Shown piece by piece: positions 9,097 through 18,035 of a stretch of 64,000 nucleotides of DNA (position 1 is its first letter; the number at the start of each line of letters is the position of its first letter). The DNA comes from Saprospiraceae bacterium (lineage in GTDB: Bacteria > Bacteroidota > Bacteroidia > Chitinophagales > Saprospiraceae). The stretch lies in NCBI GenBank assembly GCA_013214355.1, contig JABSSL010000024.1, positions 81,865 to 145,864 of the forward strand. The letters are read 5' to 3'. The translations under genes were made by a program, and so were the position numbers. The notes below the pieces were generated by a model. The model did no database searches. It was given only the letters and a program-made list of their open reading frames with translations, and was not told where the DNA came from.

Positions 9097-10494
9097 CTAT
9101 TGCTTCCGATATTGCCCTGGTGTTTGCCCGGTAATCTCCTTAAAAATGGTGAAAAATGAAGTCTTACTGCTAAATCCAGCTTGCCTTCCAATTGCTTCTA
9201 TGGTATGATGTTTATTTCCGTCCTTCAAGATAGATTGGGCATATGTCACTCGATAGGTATTCACGAAAGAAGGAAAAGTGGTGTTCATCCTTGACTTTAA
9301 TAATTCACCAAGCCGCCGTTTGGAAACCTGAAGCGCCTCTGCAATGTCGGTTTGTTGAAGAACTGGATTCAGAAAAAGCTGTTGTTCCTCCATAAGCTGC
9401 TCCAATCGTGTCATTAGCAGCTCGTCTTCTTGACTAAGGAATTGACCTAGCTCGTGATATTCTAACAACTGTATAGAATGGAAAACTGATTCACTTGGAT
9501 AATCAACCTGTAGGGTTTCTTGGCGAAATCGCCCGGATAAGAGCATATTGGATTTAGTGATGAGATCAAACTCGACCTCAGTCTTGTCCTTAGGTGGAGT
9601 TTCTGCAGCTGCAGGAAGTAATCTAGCTACGGATCGACCCAGAAGTTCCGATTTCCTGTAGTTTAAGATCTTCAACATCTGCTCATTGAGGTGGATCATT
9701 AGATAGTTCTGGTCCATCAAGATGGTCGGCGCCTTAGCAGTAAAGACTTCCCTCATCCGATCGTTAAAGGAACTACGCTTGCCACTAAATGCCTGCGGGC
9801 AGTAAAAGACAAAGAACAATATATAGATAGACAAGAGCAATAGGGTCAGATAGTAAGCCAGATAGAATTTAGTTCCTCCAAAATTATCTAGTGTGATGAG
9901 TACAAATGAAAATAGTAATATACCCCAAAGCCAGGTCCGTGAGACTTGATGGATGAGCTCAAAGCGTCGAAAAAAGTGCTGATAGGTCATCAAAAAGATA
10001 GCACCGATCAGCAAAAACAGAGCATATAGCAAGCTATAATTAGTAGAGAAGCTATCAAATAGTTGATACGCTTTGACGAAAATCGATTCATCAGTCAAAA
10101 GCCCCCAAAAGTGTAGATTGTCAGGAAGATGCATCAGGTATTCTACTGCTGGGAATAGGAACAATAGATTCACAAATCGATATTTTCGACTTATCTGTTT
10201 CGGGTAGACGGAGTAGAAAATGTATAAGAAGATAAACGATCCGAACCCAAACCAAGACACTAAGAAGATTCGTTGAACAAATACATCTGCAAACAAGTAC
10301 AAGCCAAATCCCCAAGTTTCTTCAAAGCTGTAAAAGAAGAAGTTCAAAATCAAAAGAAAAATAATGCGGTGTTCTGTTGCTCTTAGTTTTGATCGTGTAC
10401 CCACCAAAACCAAGACGCTGGCAAAAAAGCTCATGCTAGCAAAAGCAAAAAGAGCACAAATAAAGGCCAAGCTATTTGGTACATCTAAGGGCAT
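9097..10494 (-). CDS. membrane-anchored AraC-family regulator with a PAS domain
   Basis: The 465-residue protein begins with seven hydrophobic helices (about residues 8-230), a 7TM sensor-like block. A PAS-like region follows (PTILMDQNYLMIHLNEQMLKILNYRKSELLGRSV, about 255-300), and then a C-terminal AraC double helix-turn-helix (ALQVSKRRLGELLK and HTIEAIGRQAGFSSKTSFFTIFKEITGQTPGQYRK). It is likely to sense a lipophilic or envelope signal and act directly on transcription. The start lies 10 nt after the stop of the L,D-transpeptidase gene, so the two form a short operon, and control of cell-wall functions is a plausible role. Confidence 0.8.
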   Translation of the reverse strand: MPLDVPNSLAFICALFAFASMSFFASVLVLVGTRSKLRATEHRIIFLLILNFFFYSFEETWGFGLYLFADVFVQRIFLVSWFGFGSFIFLYIFYSVYPKQISRKYRFVNLLFLFPAVEYLMHLPDNLHFWGLLTDESIFVKAYQLFDSFSTNYSLLYALFLLIGAIFLMTYQHFFRRFELIHQVSRTWLWGILLFSFVLITLDNFGGTKFYLAYYLTLLLLSIYILFFVFYCPQAFSGKRSSFNDRMREVFTAKAPTILMDQNYLMIHLNEQMLKILNYRKSELLGRSVARLLPAAAETPPKDKTEVEFDLITKSNMLLSGRFRQETLQVDYPSESVFHSIQLLEYHELGQFLSQEDELLMTRLEQLMEEQQLFLNPVLQQTDIAEALQVSKRRLGELLKSRMNTTFPSFVNTYRVTYAQSILKDGNKHHTIEAIGRQAGFSSKTSFFTIFKEITGQTPGQYRKQ

Positions 10495-10504
10495 TCATCC
10501 GCTT

Positions 10505-11257
10505 TTAAATCTGATATGCCCCATCGACATCTATCCTAATTGATGGCAGCATTTTATGGCGCTCAAAATACTGATAAATGGGTAACAATTCTTGCCAAAA
10601 GGGAGCGTGTAGGCTGTCATTATAGTCTCTCCGAAATTCAGCGGTATCAAATCGTCCTGGGAAGATGTGAACAGGCACTTCGGCTTGCCCATTGGCCCGT
10701 GCCTGTGACACCAACTGATAAAGTTCTTCAATCTTTTGATCGGTAATAGGCAAACAGCCTACAGTCACACAGCCTCCATGGATGAAGATGTCGGAACCAG
10801 GTTCCTGCTGGTCACCCCGGATTTTATCCGACGCATTCGGGTAGTTGAGGCCCAAGGACAAATGGAAGGAACTATTAGGATTCATCCTATCAATGTAATA
10901 ACAACCTTCGGGCACTTGTAGGTCTCCCTCCTTGCGCTTGGGTCCGAGGACACCGCTGCTTTTACAGATGGGGTAGGTGATTAGATGTTGAAACGCTTCT
11001 TGATCCTGCGTACCCACCCACACTTCTAATTCCTGTTCAGCTTTGAAGGCACGTAGGAAGAGGATGAATTGAGTTTTTGCTATGCCCTTCTCCCGCATTT
11101 GAGTGTAAAGTGCTTGAACACGTTCCGTAGAATTTTCCGTCACCTCCGGGAATTCCTTAGAGCCCCGTTTCAAATAATACCACACTCCTACGGCAATCAT
11201 CAAGACAAGCATACTAAGCAAGATAAATTTCCCATTCCACATACAAGTCCTTTCCAT
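10505..11257 (-). CDS. YafK-like L,D-transpeptidase (YkuD domain)
   Basis: This 250-residue protein has one N-terminal membrane helix (FILLSMLVLMIAVGVWYYL) and a YkuD catalytic domain in the periplasm. The active site is HGGCVTVGCLP with His150 and nucleophile Cys158, very close to the HGGCxSxGCLPxTD signature of YafK-type enzymes. YafK-type proteins act on meso-diaminopimelate-linked peptidoglycan, either cross-linking or releasing bound lipoprotein. An alternative start is the Met five residues in, which gives a better membrane signal. It lies directly upstream of an AraC/PAS regulator, which suggests cell-wall-stress control. Confidence 0.85.
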   Translation of the reverse strand: MERTCMWNGKFILLSMLVLMIAVGVWYYLKRGSKEFPEVTENSTERVQALYTQMREKGIAKTQFILFLRAFKAEQELEVWVGTQDQEAFQHLITYPICKSSGVLGPKRKEGDLQVPEGCYYIDRMNPNSSFHLSLGLNYPNASDKIRGDQQEPGSDIFIHGGCVTVGCLPITDQKIEELYQLVSQARANGQAEVPVHIFPGRFDTAEFRRDYNDSLHAPFWQELLPIYQYFERHKMLPSIRIDVDGAYQI

Positions 11258-11359
11258 TGGTTATATCTGGTAAATATACCTTGGAGTCTACAATGAAAAA
11301 AGCCCAGCAATTGAGGATATCAAATGCTAGGCTAACTAGTGAACGTTTTTTTCAAAACG

Positions 11360-11446
11360 GGAAATTGGAAGTAAATATGAAATTAGATCGGTAAGAATAG
11401 AGCCTCTTGTAAACACTCTATCACCCGTGCGCACCTTCCAATTTCC
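11360..11446. repeat. 12-bp inverted repeat with 63-nt spacer
   Basis: GGAAATTGGAAG at 11360-11371 is the exact reverse complement of 11435-11446. It lies between the start of the L,D-transpeptidase gene and the stop of the NHL gene. The words resemble those of the array at 6066-6205. It could fold as a long-loop terminator for the gene on its left, but there is no T-run. Confidence 0.5.
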
Positions 11447-11466
11447 AGCTTCGGGTTTGGCTATTA

Positions 11467-12699
11467 TTAGGACTTGAGTCTCGCCATGATCCGCTTATTG
11501 CCGGGACTATTTACTAAAGCTTTTTCATAGTAGGATTTAGCTTTTTCCGGTTGTCCTAAAATTTTATACACTTCTCCTAGGTTAAAGAAGGGCTGCCATC
11601 GATCAGGATATCCCTCACTATTTAGGGTAAATAGCGTGATTGCCGCTTGTACATTGCGTTTGGCCATATATTGCCATCCCAAATTCCCTACTGCCAAGAC
11701 AACATCTTCCGATTTGGTAAAGGGATCCGATCGATAAGCCAGATAGGCATTCTGAGCTGCTTCCTGATTATTTTGATCTAGATGATGGGACAGCATCTCT
11801 GTAATTGTCAATAACTTAATCTTACTTATCTCTATCGTGGAGGCTTTTCTACTACTCCATTGTCCTTTCACATTGTTGATATACAGCTCTCCACTCTGAG
11901 CATCCACTCCAATCCCATTCGGCGCAGAAAAGGAAGCCTCCAAAGCAGGACCCTCCTTAATCGCGGTTTGCCCGTTACCTGCTAGCAACCGTACTTCACC
12001 AGTCTTATTGATTTGATACACCCGGTTAGACTTAATCTTCGTCACAAAAAGTCGATCATTGTAGTGCACGACATGCGCCGTACCATCCACCCCCGGAAGC
12101 GTCGCAAATACCGAAGATGTACCATCAGGAGCGATCTTGATCACATCATTACTGTTGAAGTTAGCGACGTAAAGGTTGCCTGCTGGGTCAATGGTAATGC
12201 CATTGGGGCCATTAAAGTGGACCCCGCTGGCGAATACACTTATTTGTTTGTCGGACGATACCTTAATGATATTATTTTGATTGAAATTACAGACGTACAA
12301 GTTCTGATCAGAATCAAAAACCAGTCCTACTGGTCCGCTAAGCCCTTCATCGATAAAAGGTGAAATTTGACCAAATCGATCGATCCGTACGATGCTATGG
12401 GCAATGAAATTAGCTTGATATAAATCCCCTCTACCATCAATGGCATTACCAGAAGACCCATATAGCCCGTCAGTCAATAACTTGGTTTCTCCCTTTGGCG
12501 AGATCTTCCAGACGGCATCGTGAAAATTAGCCACGTACACAAATCCAAGTCGATCCACTGTCACTCCGCCCAACTGGCTGCGTGCAGTCAAAGGTAAATC
12601 TGTTGATAATACACTCACTTGATCCGTCAGGGTGGCTGCCGCTTGAGCCAGGAGCCAGGGCCCTAATAGCATAAATAATCCGATAGAAAAGTATCTCAT
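11467..12699 (-). CDS. exported NHL-repeat beta-propeller with C-terminal TPR
   Basis: This protein has about 410 residues. After a signal peptide (MRYFSIGLFMLLGPWLLAQ) come about six NHL/SMP-30-type repeats (LGGVTVDRLGFVYVANF, GNAIDGRGDLYQANF, PVGLVFDSDQNLYVCNF, PNGITIDPAGNLYVANF, PNGIGVDAQSGELYINN). The last 110 residues form TPR-like helices (FNLGEVYKILGQPEKAKSYYEKALVNSPGNK). It is probably a periplasmic or outer-membrane-associated scaffold or a lactonase-like enzyme; without catalytic acidic residues I can place, binding is more likely. It is transcribed alone. I use the third Met because it opens the signal peptide. Confidence 0.72.
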   Translation of the reverse strand: MRYFSIGLFMLLGPWLLAQAAATLTDQVSVLSTDLPLTARSQLGGVTVDRLGFVYVANFHDAVWKISPKGETKLLTDGLYGSSGNAIDGRGDLYQANFIAHSIVRIDRFGQISPFIDEGLSGPVGLVFDSDQNLYVCNFNQNNIIKVSSDKQISVFASGVHFNGPNGITIDPAGNLYVANFNSNDVIKIAPDGTSSVFATLPGVDGTAHVVHYNDRLFVTKIKSNRVYQINKTGEVRLLAGNGQTAIKEGPALEASFSAPNGIGVDAQSGELYINNVKGQWSSRKASTIEISKIKLLTITEMLSHHLDQNNQEAAQNAYLAYRSDPFTKSEDVVLAVGNLGWQYMAKRNVQAAITLFTLNSEGYPDRWQPFFNLGEVYKILGQPEKAKSYYEKALVNSPGNKRIMARLKS

Positions 12700-13056
12700 T
12701 AGCATAGAAGTAGGTGTTAAATTTATCCAGTCGAATCCTTAAAGACCGACGCTTGACCTTGGGTGTAAAAACGATAAATCGAAGGGTAAAAGAGACCAAT
12801 CCGATAGGATTTGACCTATTAATGGGCAAGCCAGCTGACTTTTCTATCAGCAAGAGGAGTAAGTTCAGTAAGCTAGAAATTACTTGGATCTTGAGGGAAC
12901 CAAAATGAAGAGAAAATTGTACCTTTATTGCAAGCGTTTAGGGCGCTTCCATTCTGCGGAAAGACCTGAGGTCACCTACTCTTCCATTCTTTGGAATGAC
13001 ATATAGTTTTCTTTAATCCCGAAAATGCAGAATAAGGGGTATAATTAAAGAACATT
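12700..13056. other. 357-bp divergent intergenic region
   Basis: No convincing gene is present. The left side should hold the promoter of the NHL gene and the right side that of the LRR gene. A short palindrome (GACCTGAGGTC, 12963-12973) and two CTTCCATTCTnnGGAA-like hairpins (about 12950-13000) are seen, but their role is unclear. Confidence 0.45.
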
Positions 13057-14157
13057 ATGATGTTGTCAAATGACCAATCACCTACCCGTCTCAACGAAAA
13101 GCAGTTAAGAAGTAAAGCAAAAGAATTACTGAAAGCGCAGCGCTCCGGCGAAAAAGCGGCGTTGCATCGTATTCAAGAGTACCTTCCGCAGTATGCTCAC
13201 CTATCTTCTGATGATATTTCAGCATTATCCCTACAGTTGAGTGACATGCAATATGTCATTGCGCGAGAAAATGGCTTTAAGAGTTGGCCCAAGTTAAAGG
13301 CCTTTTTAGATTCCAGACAGGAAGGATCATCAAGTCTAAAAGTCCACGATTCAGAGCGGGAGACAGCCAACCAATTGGAAGTAATTGGAGCCTTCTATAA
13401 GCTTACGGACAGTAGTCATATAAAAGGGGTAAGCTTTAGTGGTCGACATTGCACTGACGAGGATTTAGCCCTGGTGAAAACACTCCCGGAACTGAAAACC
13501 TTGGGGATATCCAGTACTAATATCACAGATCGTGGGATGAGACATTTGGGTAACTTACCGCAACTGGAAGAGTTATACATTGCTAAAACGGCTATCTCCG
13601 ACCGCGGCTTGATGGCCATTAGTTCGCTTACCCAACTGAAATTATTGGTGCTGGGAAGAACCAAGATTTCAGATCTAGGCTTGCAACATTTACGACCATT
13701 GAAATCGCTCCATTTACTATCACTTAATAACACCAAGGTCTCCGATGCTGGCCTGCTACATGTACAAGAACTCCAAAGACTCGAAACACTCTATTTAAAC
13801 ACAACTATGGTGACTGACGAGGGGCTTCGCCATCTGGAAAAACTTGAGCAGCTGTCTGATCTAGGGCTATTTGGCTTACCTATCACCGATCAAGGGCTTA
13901 CCTATCTTCAGCGCTTACCTAGGCTAAAGTTCCTAGGTCTAGGAAAAACCCAAATTAGTAATACGGGCCTTCAGCAGCTATTGAATGTACCACAATTGCA
14001 AAAACTTGACCTTTCCTTCACGCCTATTACAGATCAAGGGATCAAACCTCTTTTGGAGATGCCGAATCTACGGGAATTAGGGCTGCTATCAACTGCTATA
14101 TCAGTGGAAGGATTAAGATTACTGAGGAGTGTACCAGGCCTGAAAGTAAAGAATTAG
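13057..14157 (+). CDS. leucine-rich-repeat protein with ankyrin-protein-like leader
   Basis: This 366-residue cytoplasmic protein has no signal peptide. Residues 10-88 (KQLRSKAKELLKAQRSGEKAALHRI through VIARENGFKSWPKLKAFL) look like the leader often found in front of bacterial ankyrin-repeat proteins. Residues 105-366 are about ten leucine-rich repeats of about 24 residues with the pattern T-x-I-(S/T)-D-x-G-L-x-x-L-x-x-L-x-x-L-x-x-L, the type common in planctomycetes. It is likely a protein-interaction module. Its stop overlaps the stop of the convergent AraC gene by a few bases (14154-14157), so there is no room for a terminator between them. Confidence 0.75.
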   Translation: MMLSNDQSPTRLNEKQLRSKAKELLKAQRSGEKAALHRIQEYLPQYAHLSSDDISALSLQLSDMQYVIARENGFKSWPKLKAFLDSRQEGSSSLKVHDSERETANQLEVIGAFYKLTDSSHIKGVSFSGRHCTDEDLALVKTLPELKTLGISSTNITDRGMRHLGNLPQLEELYIAKTAISDRGLMAISSLTQLKLLVLGRTKISDLGLQHLRPLKSLHLLSLNNTKVSDAGLLHVQELQRLETLYLNTTMVTDEGLRHLEKLEQLSDLGLFGLPITDQGLTYLQRLPRLKFLGLGKTQISNTGLQQLLNVPQLQKLDLSFTPITDQGIKPLLEMPNLRELGLLSTAISVEGLRLLRSVPGLKVKN

Positions 14158-15290
14158 GCCACCTGATGAGCTTTCCGAAAAGCAGAAGGGGTTTGTCCTA
14201 CATATTTCTTAAAGGCAGCATTGAAAGAAGCTTTATTACTAAAACCAGAATCAAATGCGATACTTAATATGGTATGCTGACTACGTTCAGGATCCACCAA
14301 GAGCGTCTGGGCATGCTGCACGCGATAAGTGTTGATAAAATCTGAAAAGCTTTTCCCCAAATGTTCATTAAGTACTTGGGACAGGTGATGCGTAGAAACA
14401 CCAAGTTCAACTGCTAAGTCATTGAGCTTTAAGTCATCTTGCAGATAAGGACGTTCCGTCTCCATCTTGATCAATAGTTGATTTAGGTATTGTTGAGCTT
14501 GAGTGGCTTTCAAAGAAGACTTTTGATAGCTTTTCTTGGGCTTCATCTCCTCCCAAGTACCAGTGGTAATCTCTGGTTGTCGAATCGTAGAGTAGCCTAA
14601 ATAATAGATGGCAAAAGTTCCGGACAACAGTACGGCCTTCGCCATTCCAAAAAGGTAATCATAATGGAAGAGATAGATACTTAACAAGTGAGAAAAATCA
14701 AATAGCAGAAACAAGCCCAAGGCCAGAAGCAGCTGCTTCAGCCAGCGATTACCCATAGTGGAAAGGACCGGAGTTTGATCTTTGCGACCAAAGGGACGAT
14801 AGGTTCGGTAGACTAGGAATAAATAGCCCAGTAAATGCAGGAATTTAAGGCTCTCATTGATAAAGAAAGAAATCGAAAAAGCAGGCGGGACCTCCACATT
14901 TTGCAACTGTTCTAGTCCGATAACTTTCGCTTCGCTAGATTGTAAGAAAAAGGGTAGGTAATAGAGGGTATGAACGATAAACGGAATCAGATGCCATACA
15001 TCTTTCCTCCGGATCGCCTTACGCTCCCCTTGCAAGCTTTGTACATAAAACAGCAGTAGTGGGCCAAAGAGCAAGGGCAGGCCTACCGTAACAAACATTA
15101 GATGCGGAACGTGGTACAGATATCGGGTAAAATAGGAGGCAAACTCAGCCATCCACAAGGAATACAAAAGTATCAAGCCTGCCAACAAACTGTTAGCTAA
15201 CCGATTGCCTCGCTTCAAAAGGAATAGTACGCAACTTAGGAATACCCCTTGTGCCGTGGCGAAGAAAGTGATATGTGTAAAGAATTCCAT
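14154..15290 (-). CDS. membrane-anchored AraC-family transcriptional regulator
   Basis: This 378-residue protein has seven N-terminal membrane helices (residues 5-235) and a C-terminal AraC domain with both helix-turn-helix units (LNDLAVELGVSTHHLSQVLN and HTILSIAFDSGFSNKASFNAAFKKYVGQTPSAFRK). It has the same design as the gene at 9097 but lacks the PAS region. Its ATG overlaps the stop of the upstream Lrp gene in a TAATG junction, so the two regulators are translationally coupled and may act on the same targets, the nearest being the divergent decarboxylase. Confidence 0.82.
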   Translation of the reverse strand: MEFFTHITFFATAQGVFLSCVLFLLKRGNRLANSLLAGLILLYSLWMAEFASYFTRYLYHVPHLMFVTVGLPLLFGPLLLFYVQSLQGERKAIRRKDVWHLIPFIVHTLYYLPFFLQSSEAKVIGLEQLQNVEVPPAFSISFFINESLKFLHLLGYLFLVYRTYRPFGRKDQTPVLSTMGNRWLKQLLLALGLFLLFDFSHLLSIYLFHYDYLFGMAKAVLLSGTFAIYYLGYSTIRQPEITTGTWEEMKPKKSYQKSSLKATQAQQYLNQLLIKMETERPYLQDDLKLNDLAVELGVSTHHLSQVLNEHLGKSFSDFINTYRVQHAQTLLVDPERSQHTILSIAFDSGFSNKASFNAAFKKYVGQTPSAFRKAHQVA

Positions 15291-15715
15291 TACCGCGATT
15301 CGTCTGCTAGCATATCCTTGAGCACGATCGAGGTTTTAGTCTCTCCGTATTCTGCTAGCTGCTCCAAGAATTCTACCAGATGGTTATTATTTCGGAACCA
15401 AGCGTAAATTAACACACAATCCTCTCCCGTCAGCCTGAGACATTGTCTAATTTCCGGGAAAGCTGTCAGTTGCCTGGCAAATGCCTTGATTTTACCATAA
15501 GGACATTTCAATGTAATCTGCGCTGCAATATCAAATCCCAACTGTACATGGTCAATAAGGGTAGTATACTGCTTGATTAAACCACTATTTTCCATCTTAG
15601 TGATTCGCTGTGCCACAGCGGGGGCGGTCAGGCCCACTTCCCGCCCAATCTTCGCCAACGAAGCTCTGGCATTTTGCTCTAATTCATCTAAAATTGACCG
15701 GTCTAATTCATCCAT
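15290..15715 (-). CDS. Lrp/AsnC-family transcriptional regulator
   Basis: This 141-residue protein has an N-terminal winged helix-turn-helix (LDRSILDELEQNARASLAKIGREVGLTAPAVAQRITKMENSGLI) and a C-terminal RAM/AsnC ligand-binding domain. Lrp/AsnC proteins bind amino acids and form octamers on DNA. It is divergent from an amino-acid-decarboxylase-like gene 115 bp away, so autoregulation and control of that gene by an amino acid is the simplest reading. It is followed by an AraC gene through a TAATG overlap. Confidence 0.88.
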   Translation of the reverse strand: MDELDRSILDELEQNARASLAKIGREVGLTAPAVAQRITKMENSGLIKQYTTLIDHVQLGFDIAAQITLKCPYGKIKAFARQLTAFPEIRQCLRLTGEDCVLIYAWFRNNNHLVEFLEQLAEYGETKTSIVLKDMLADESR

Positions 15716-15759
15716 TTCGAATCATTAACAATCGAATTCAAATAAAACGATATCAAAAT

Positions 15760-15789
15760 CAAAAATACTATTTCACTTTTTATTCCAAA
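15760..15789 (-). promoter_or_regulatory. predicted promoter of the Lrp-AraC operon
   Basis: On the minus strand TTTG (15786-15789) is followed after 18 nt by TATTTTTG (15760-15767), a full match to the Bacteroidota TAnnTTTG element. Transcription should begin near 15753, some 38 nt upstream of the Lrp ATG. Confidence 0.6.
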
Positions 15790-15830
15790 TTTATTTATCT
15801 ATAATACTTTCTAATTTTACAATCAAAAAC

Positions 15831-17267
15831 ATGACTTCATTTGATTTGGGTCGAACAGAACAAGAAGCATTCCTACAACAAACACTCAGCACGCTCTTAG
15901 ATTGGTACGAAAAAGGAGACGAAGCTCCTGTAGGCACTTTATGGTCGCACCAGCAACTCCAGGCCACGGTAGCAGATTTCACCTATAAAAAACCCGCTGC
16001 TACCAAAGCATCTCTACAAAACTTAATGCAGCAACTAAAGGACTTTACCATACACACTACCAACTCCAATTACTTTGGCCTATTCAACCCACGAGCCAAT
16101 TTCCCAAGCATCTTAGCCGATATCATTACGGCCTTTTTCAATCCACAGCTGGCCGCCTGGAGTCACGCCCCCTACGCCGCAGAAATTGAACGCAATTTGA
16201 TCTTGCAGTGCTGTCAACGCTTTGGCTACGCAGAAGAAGCACAAGACGGCACCTTCACCTCTGGTGGTGCTGAATCCAATCTAACTGCCATTATCTGTGC
16301 CTTACACCATCATTATCCGAACTATGGTGAGGAGGGGCTTTTTGCCCTTAAGCAAATGCCGGTAATCTACTGTTCTGCTGAATCTCACCACAGTCTGCTG
16401 AAAGCGACAAGATCTCTAGGCTTGGGAGCCAAGACCTTACAAGTCATCCCTAGCGACATGGAGGAACGCATGGACTTAAAGCAACTCAAACACCAATTGA
16501 TCTTGGATGAGGCCGCAGGGAAGCAGCCCATCATGGTAGTAGGGACGGCTGGCACGACCGGCTCCGGCGCCATTGATGACCTAGATACACTAGCCGTCAT
16601 CTGCAAAGCACATAGCTGCTGGTTTCACGTCGATGCCGCCTACGGCGGCGCCCTAATGCTATCTACCAAACACCGGAGACATCTGAGCGGGATCGAAAAA
16701 AGTAACTCCATAACCATGGACATCCACAAATGGTTCTCTGTCCCCATGGGAATCAGCCTCTTCCTCACCTCTGACCCCAACATACTCCATCGAGCCTTTG
16801 ACGTATCCACCGCCTACATGCCTGAAAAAGGAGAATCAAAGAAGGAGATTGATCCCTATGTGCATTCTCTACAATGGTCGCGCCGCTTCATGGGCTTAAA
16901 AATGCATTTACCGCTCTTGTTCTTCGGATGGGAAGGCTATGAAGAAGTAATCCACCACCAGATTCACCAGGGGCAACTACTACGTGAAAGTCTAGAAGCG
17001 GCTGGTTGGGAGATCAAAAATTATAGTCATTTGCCTATCCTTTGCTTCTCACACCCAAGTTTGGAGCAAACTCCAGCCCGCGTCCAAGAGATCGTCGATG
17101 ATATCGTTTCCAAAGGCAAAGCCTGGATCTCCACCTACCCCATCAAAGGTCAGCCCTGCATCAGAGCCTGTATTACCAACTACAATACCGGTCCCGAAGA
17201 AGTCCAAAAGCTAGTCGATTTGCTGTCTACCTATTTGAGGCAAGATTCATCACCTGACAACAGCTGA
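15831..17267 (+). CDS. PLP-dependent group II amino-acid decarboxylase-like enzyme
   Basis: This 478-residue cytosolic enzyme is of the aromatic-L-amino-acid/glutamate decarboxylase fold. Visible markers are NYFGLFNPRANFPS, FTSGGAESNLTAI (phosphate cup), HHSLLKA, WFHVDAAYGG (Asp268 pairs with the pyridine nitrogen) and MDIHKWFSVP (Lys300 forms the Schiff base). It probably converts an amino acid to its amine, with the substrate undetermined; tyrosine, tryptophan, DOPA or aspartate are possible. It is transcribed away from an Lrp/AraC regulator pair, which fits amino-acid-responsive control. It ends just before a run of GTTGTTGG repeats and a hairpin. Confidence 0.85.
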   Translation: MTSFDLGRTEQEAFLQQTLSTLLDWYEKGDEAPVGTLWSHQQLQATVADFTYKKPAATKASLQNLMQQLKDFTIHTTNSNYFGLFNPRANFPSILADIITAFFNPQLAAWSHAPYAAEIERNLILQCCQRFGYAEEAQDGTFTSGGAESNLTAIICALHHHYPNYGEEGLFALKQMPVIYCSAESHHSLLKATRSLGLGAKTLQVIPSDMEERMDLKQLKHQLILDEAAGKQPIMVVGTAGTTGSGAIDDLDTLAVICKAHSCWFHVDAAYGGALMLSTKHRRHLSGIEKSNSITMDIHKWFSVPMGISLFLTSDPNILHRAFDVSTAYMPEKGESKKEIDPYVHSLQWSRRFMGLKMHLPLLFFGWEGYEEVIHHQIHQGQLLRESLEAAGWEIKNYSHLPILCFSHPSLEQTPARVQEIVDDIVSKGKAWISTYPIKGQPCIRACITNYNTGPEEVQKLVDLLSTYLRQDSSPDNS

Positions 17268-17278
17268 TCCCACGACCG

Positions 17279-17355
17279 TTGTTGGTTTACCGTTGTTGGT
17301 ACATCGTTGTTGGTCTTTTCGACCGACAACATACCCCAAGCCATGACCAACAACC
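17279..17355. repeat. GTTGTTGG repeats with terminal hairpin between convergent genes
   Basis: Three direct copies of CGTTGTTGGT (starting near 17278, 17291 and 17305) are followed by an inverted copy. The hairpin arms are GTTGTTGGTC (17306-17315) and GACCGACAAC (17321-17330) with loop ttttc, 9 of 10 pairs Watson-Crick and one G-T. A further ACCAACAAC lies at 17346-17354. It sits between the stops of the decarboxylase and the HAD gene and can work as a terminator on either strand. The first two direct copies could compete for the inverted arm. Confidence 0.6.
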
Positions 17356-17378
17356 TTACCATAGAAAACATTAATTTA

Positions 17379-18035
17379 TCACCCCAACTCCTCAATCCGC
17401 CCTATAACCCGCGCCTTATTCCCCACCCCATTCTCCAAACGCCGCTGCGATTGATGGCCGTTGGCCACCAAAATACAATCCACACCAATGGCCTCCGCCA
17501 CCTCAAAGTCGTGCAAAGTATCTCCAATCAACACCGCTTGATTGGCTCGGATAGCCCGATTGCGAATCAGCTGCCGACCCCTATCCACTTTACTCTCGGC
17601 ACGGTGATTATCCAAACCTTCGATCTCCGCGAAGAAATGGTGAATATCAAAATGTTGTAAGAGTTCCAGCACACTTTTCTTAAAAGCAGCCGTTAGAATG
17701 TACTGTTGCTTATCGCTATTCTGAAAATGCCCCAAAAGCTGTTGCACGCCTAGGTGAAGCTGGCAGTCCAGTACAGCCTGATCGTAAGTAGCGAAGAACT
17801 TCTTCGTCAATTCATCGAAGGGTTCTTTCTCCAGATCAATCCCAATTCTATGATAGTACGCCGTGATGGGGAAGCCAAACACCTCGCGATAAGCCGCTTG
17901 GTCAAGTCTTAAATCATTGTGGTTAGCCAAAAGCTGATTCGCAATCTCGACACAGAGTAGGACATCATTTAGCAAGGTTCCATTCCAATCCCAGATGACA
18001 TGTTCGTATGGAGCAATCAAAGGTCTACCAGCCAT
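17379..18035 (-). CDS. HAD-superfamily hydrolase (phosphoglycolate-phosphatase-like)
   Basis: This 218-residue protein has motif I as IWDWNGTLLND with nucleophile Asp16, motif II Thr in ILTAAFKKS, a Lys in the ESKVDRGRQL segment and motif IV as VLIGDTLHDFEVA. The usual second Asp of motif I (DxD) is Asn18 here. A DWNGTL form is found in a recognisable subgroup of bacterial HAD proteins, so it need not mean loss of activity, but it makes a classical phosphatase mechanism less certain. The start overlaps the end of the Nudix gene by 11 nt, indicating an operon for nucleotide or sugar-phosphate clean-up. Confidence 0.78.
   Translation of the reverse strand: MAGRPLIAPYEHVIWDWNGTLLNDVLLCVEIANQLLANHNDLRLDQAAYREVFGFPITAYYHRIGIDLEKEPFDELTKKFFATYDQAVLDCQLHLGVQQLLGHFQNSDKQQYILTAAFKKSVLELLQHFDIHHFFAEIEGLDNHRAESKVDRGRQLIRNRAIRANQAVLIGDTLHDFEVAEAIGVDCILVANGHQSQRRLENGVGNKARVIGRIEELG

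Noticed and set aside
12714..12908. A 64-codon frame in the gap before the LRR gene
   Set aside because: Basic, low-quality composition, no start context, and no similarity to known proteins that I can see.
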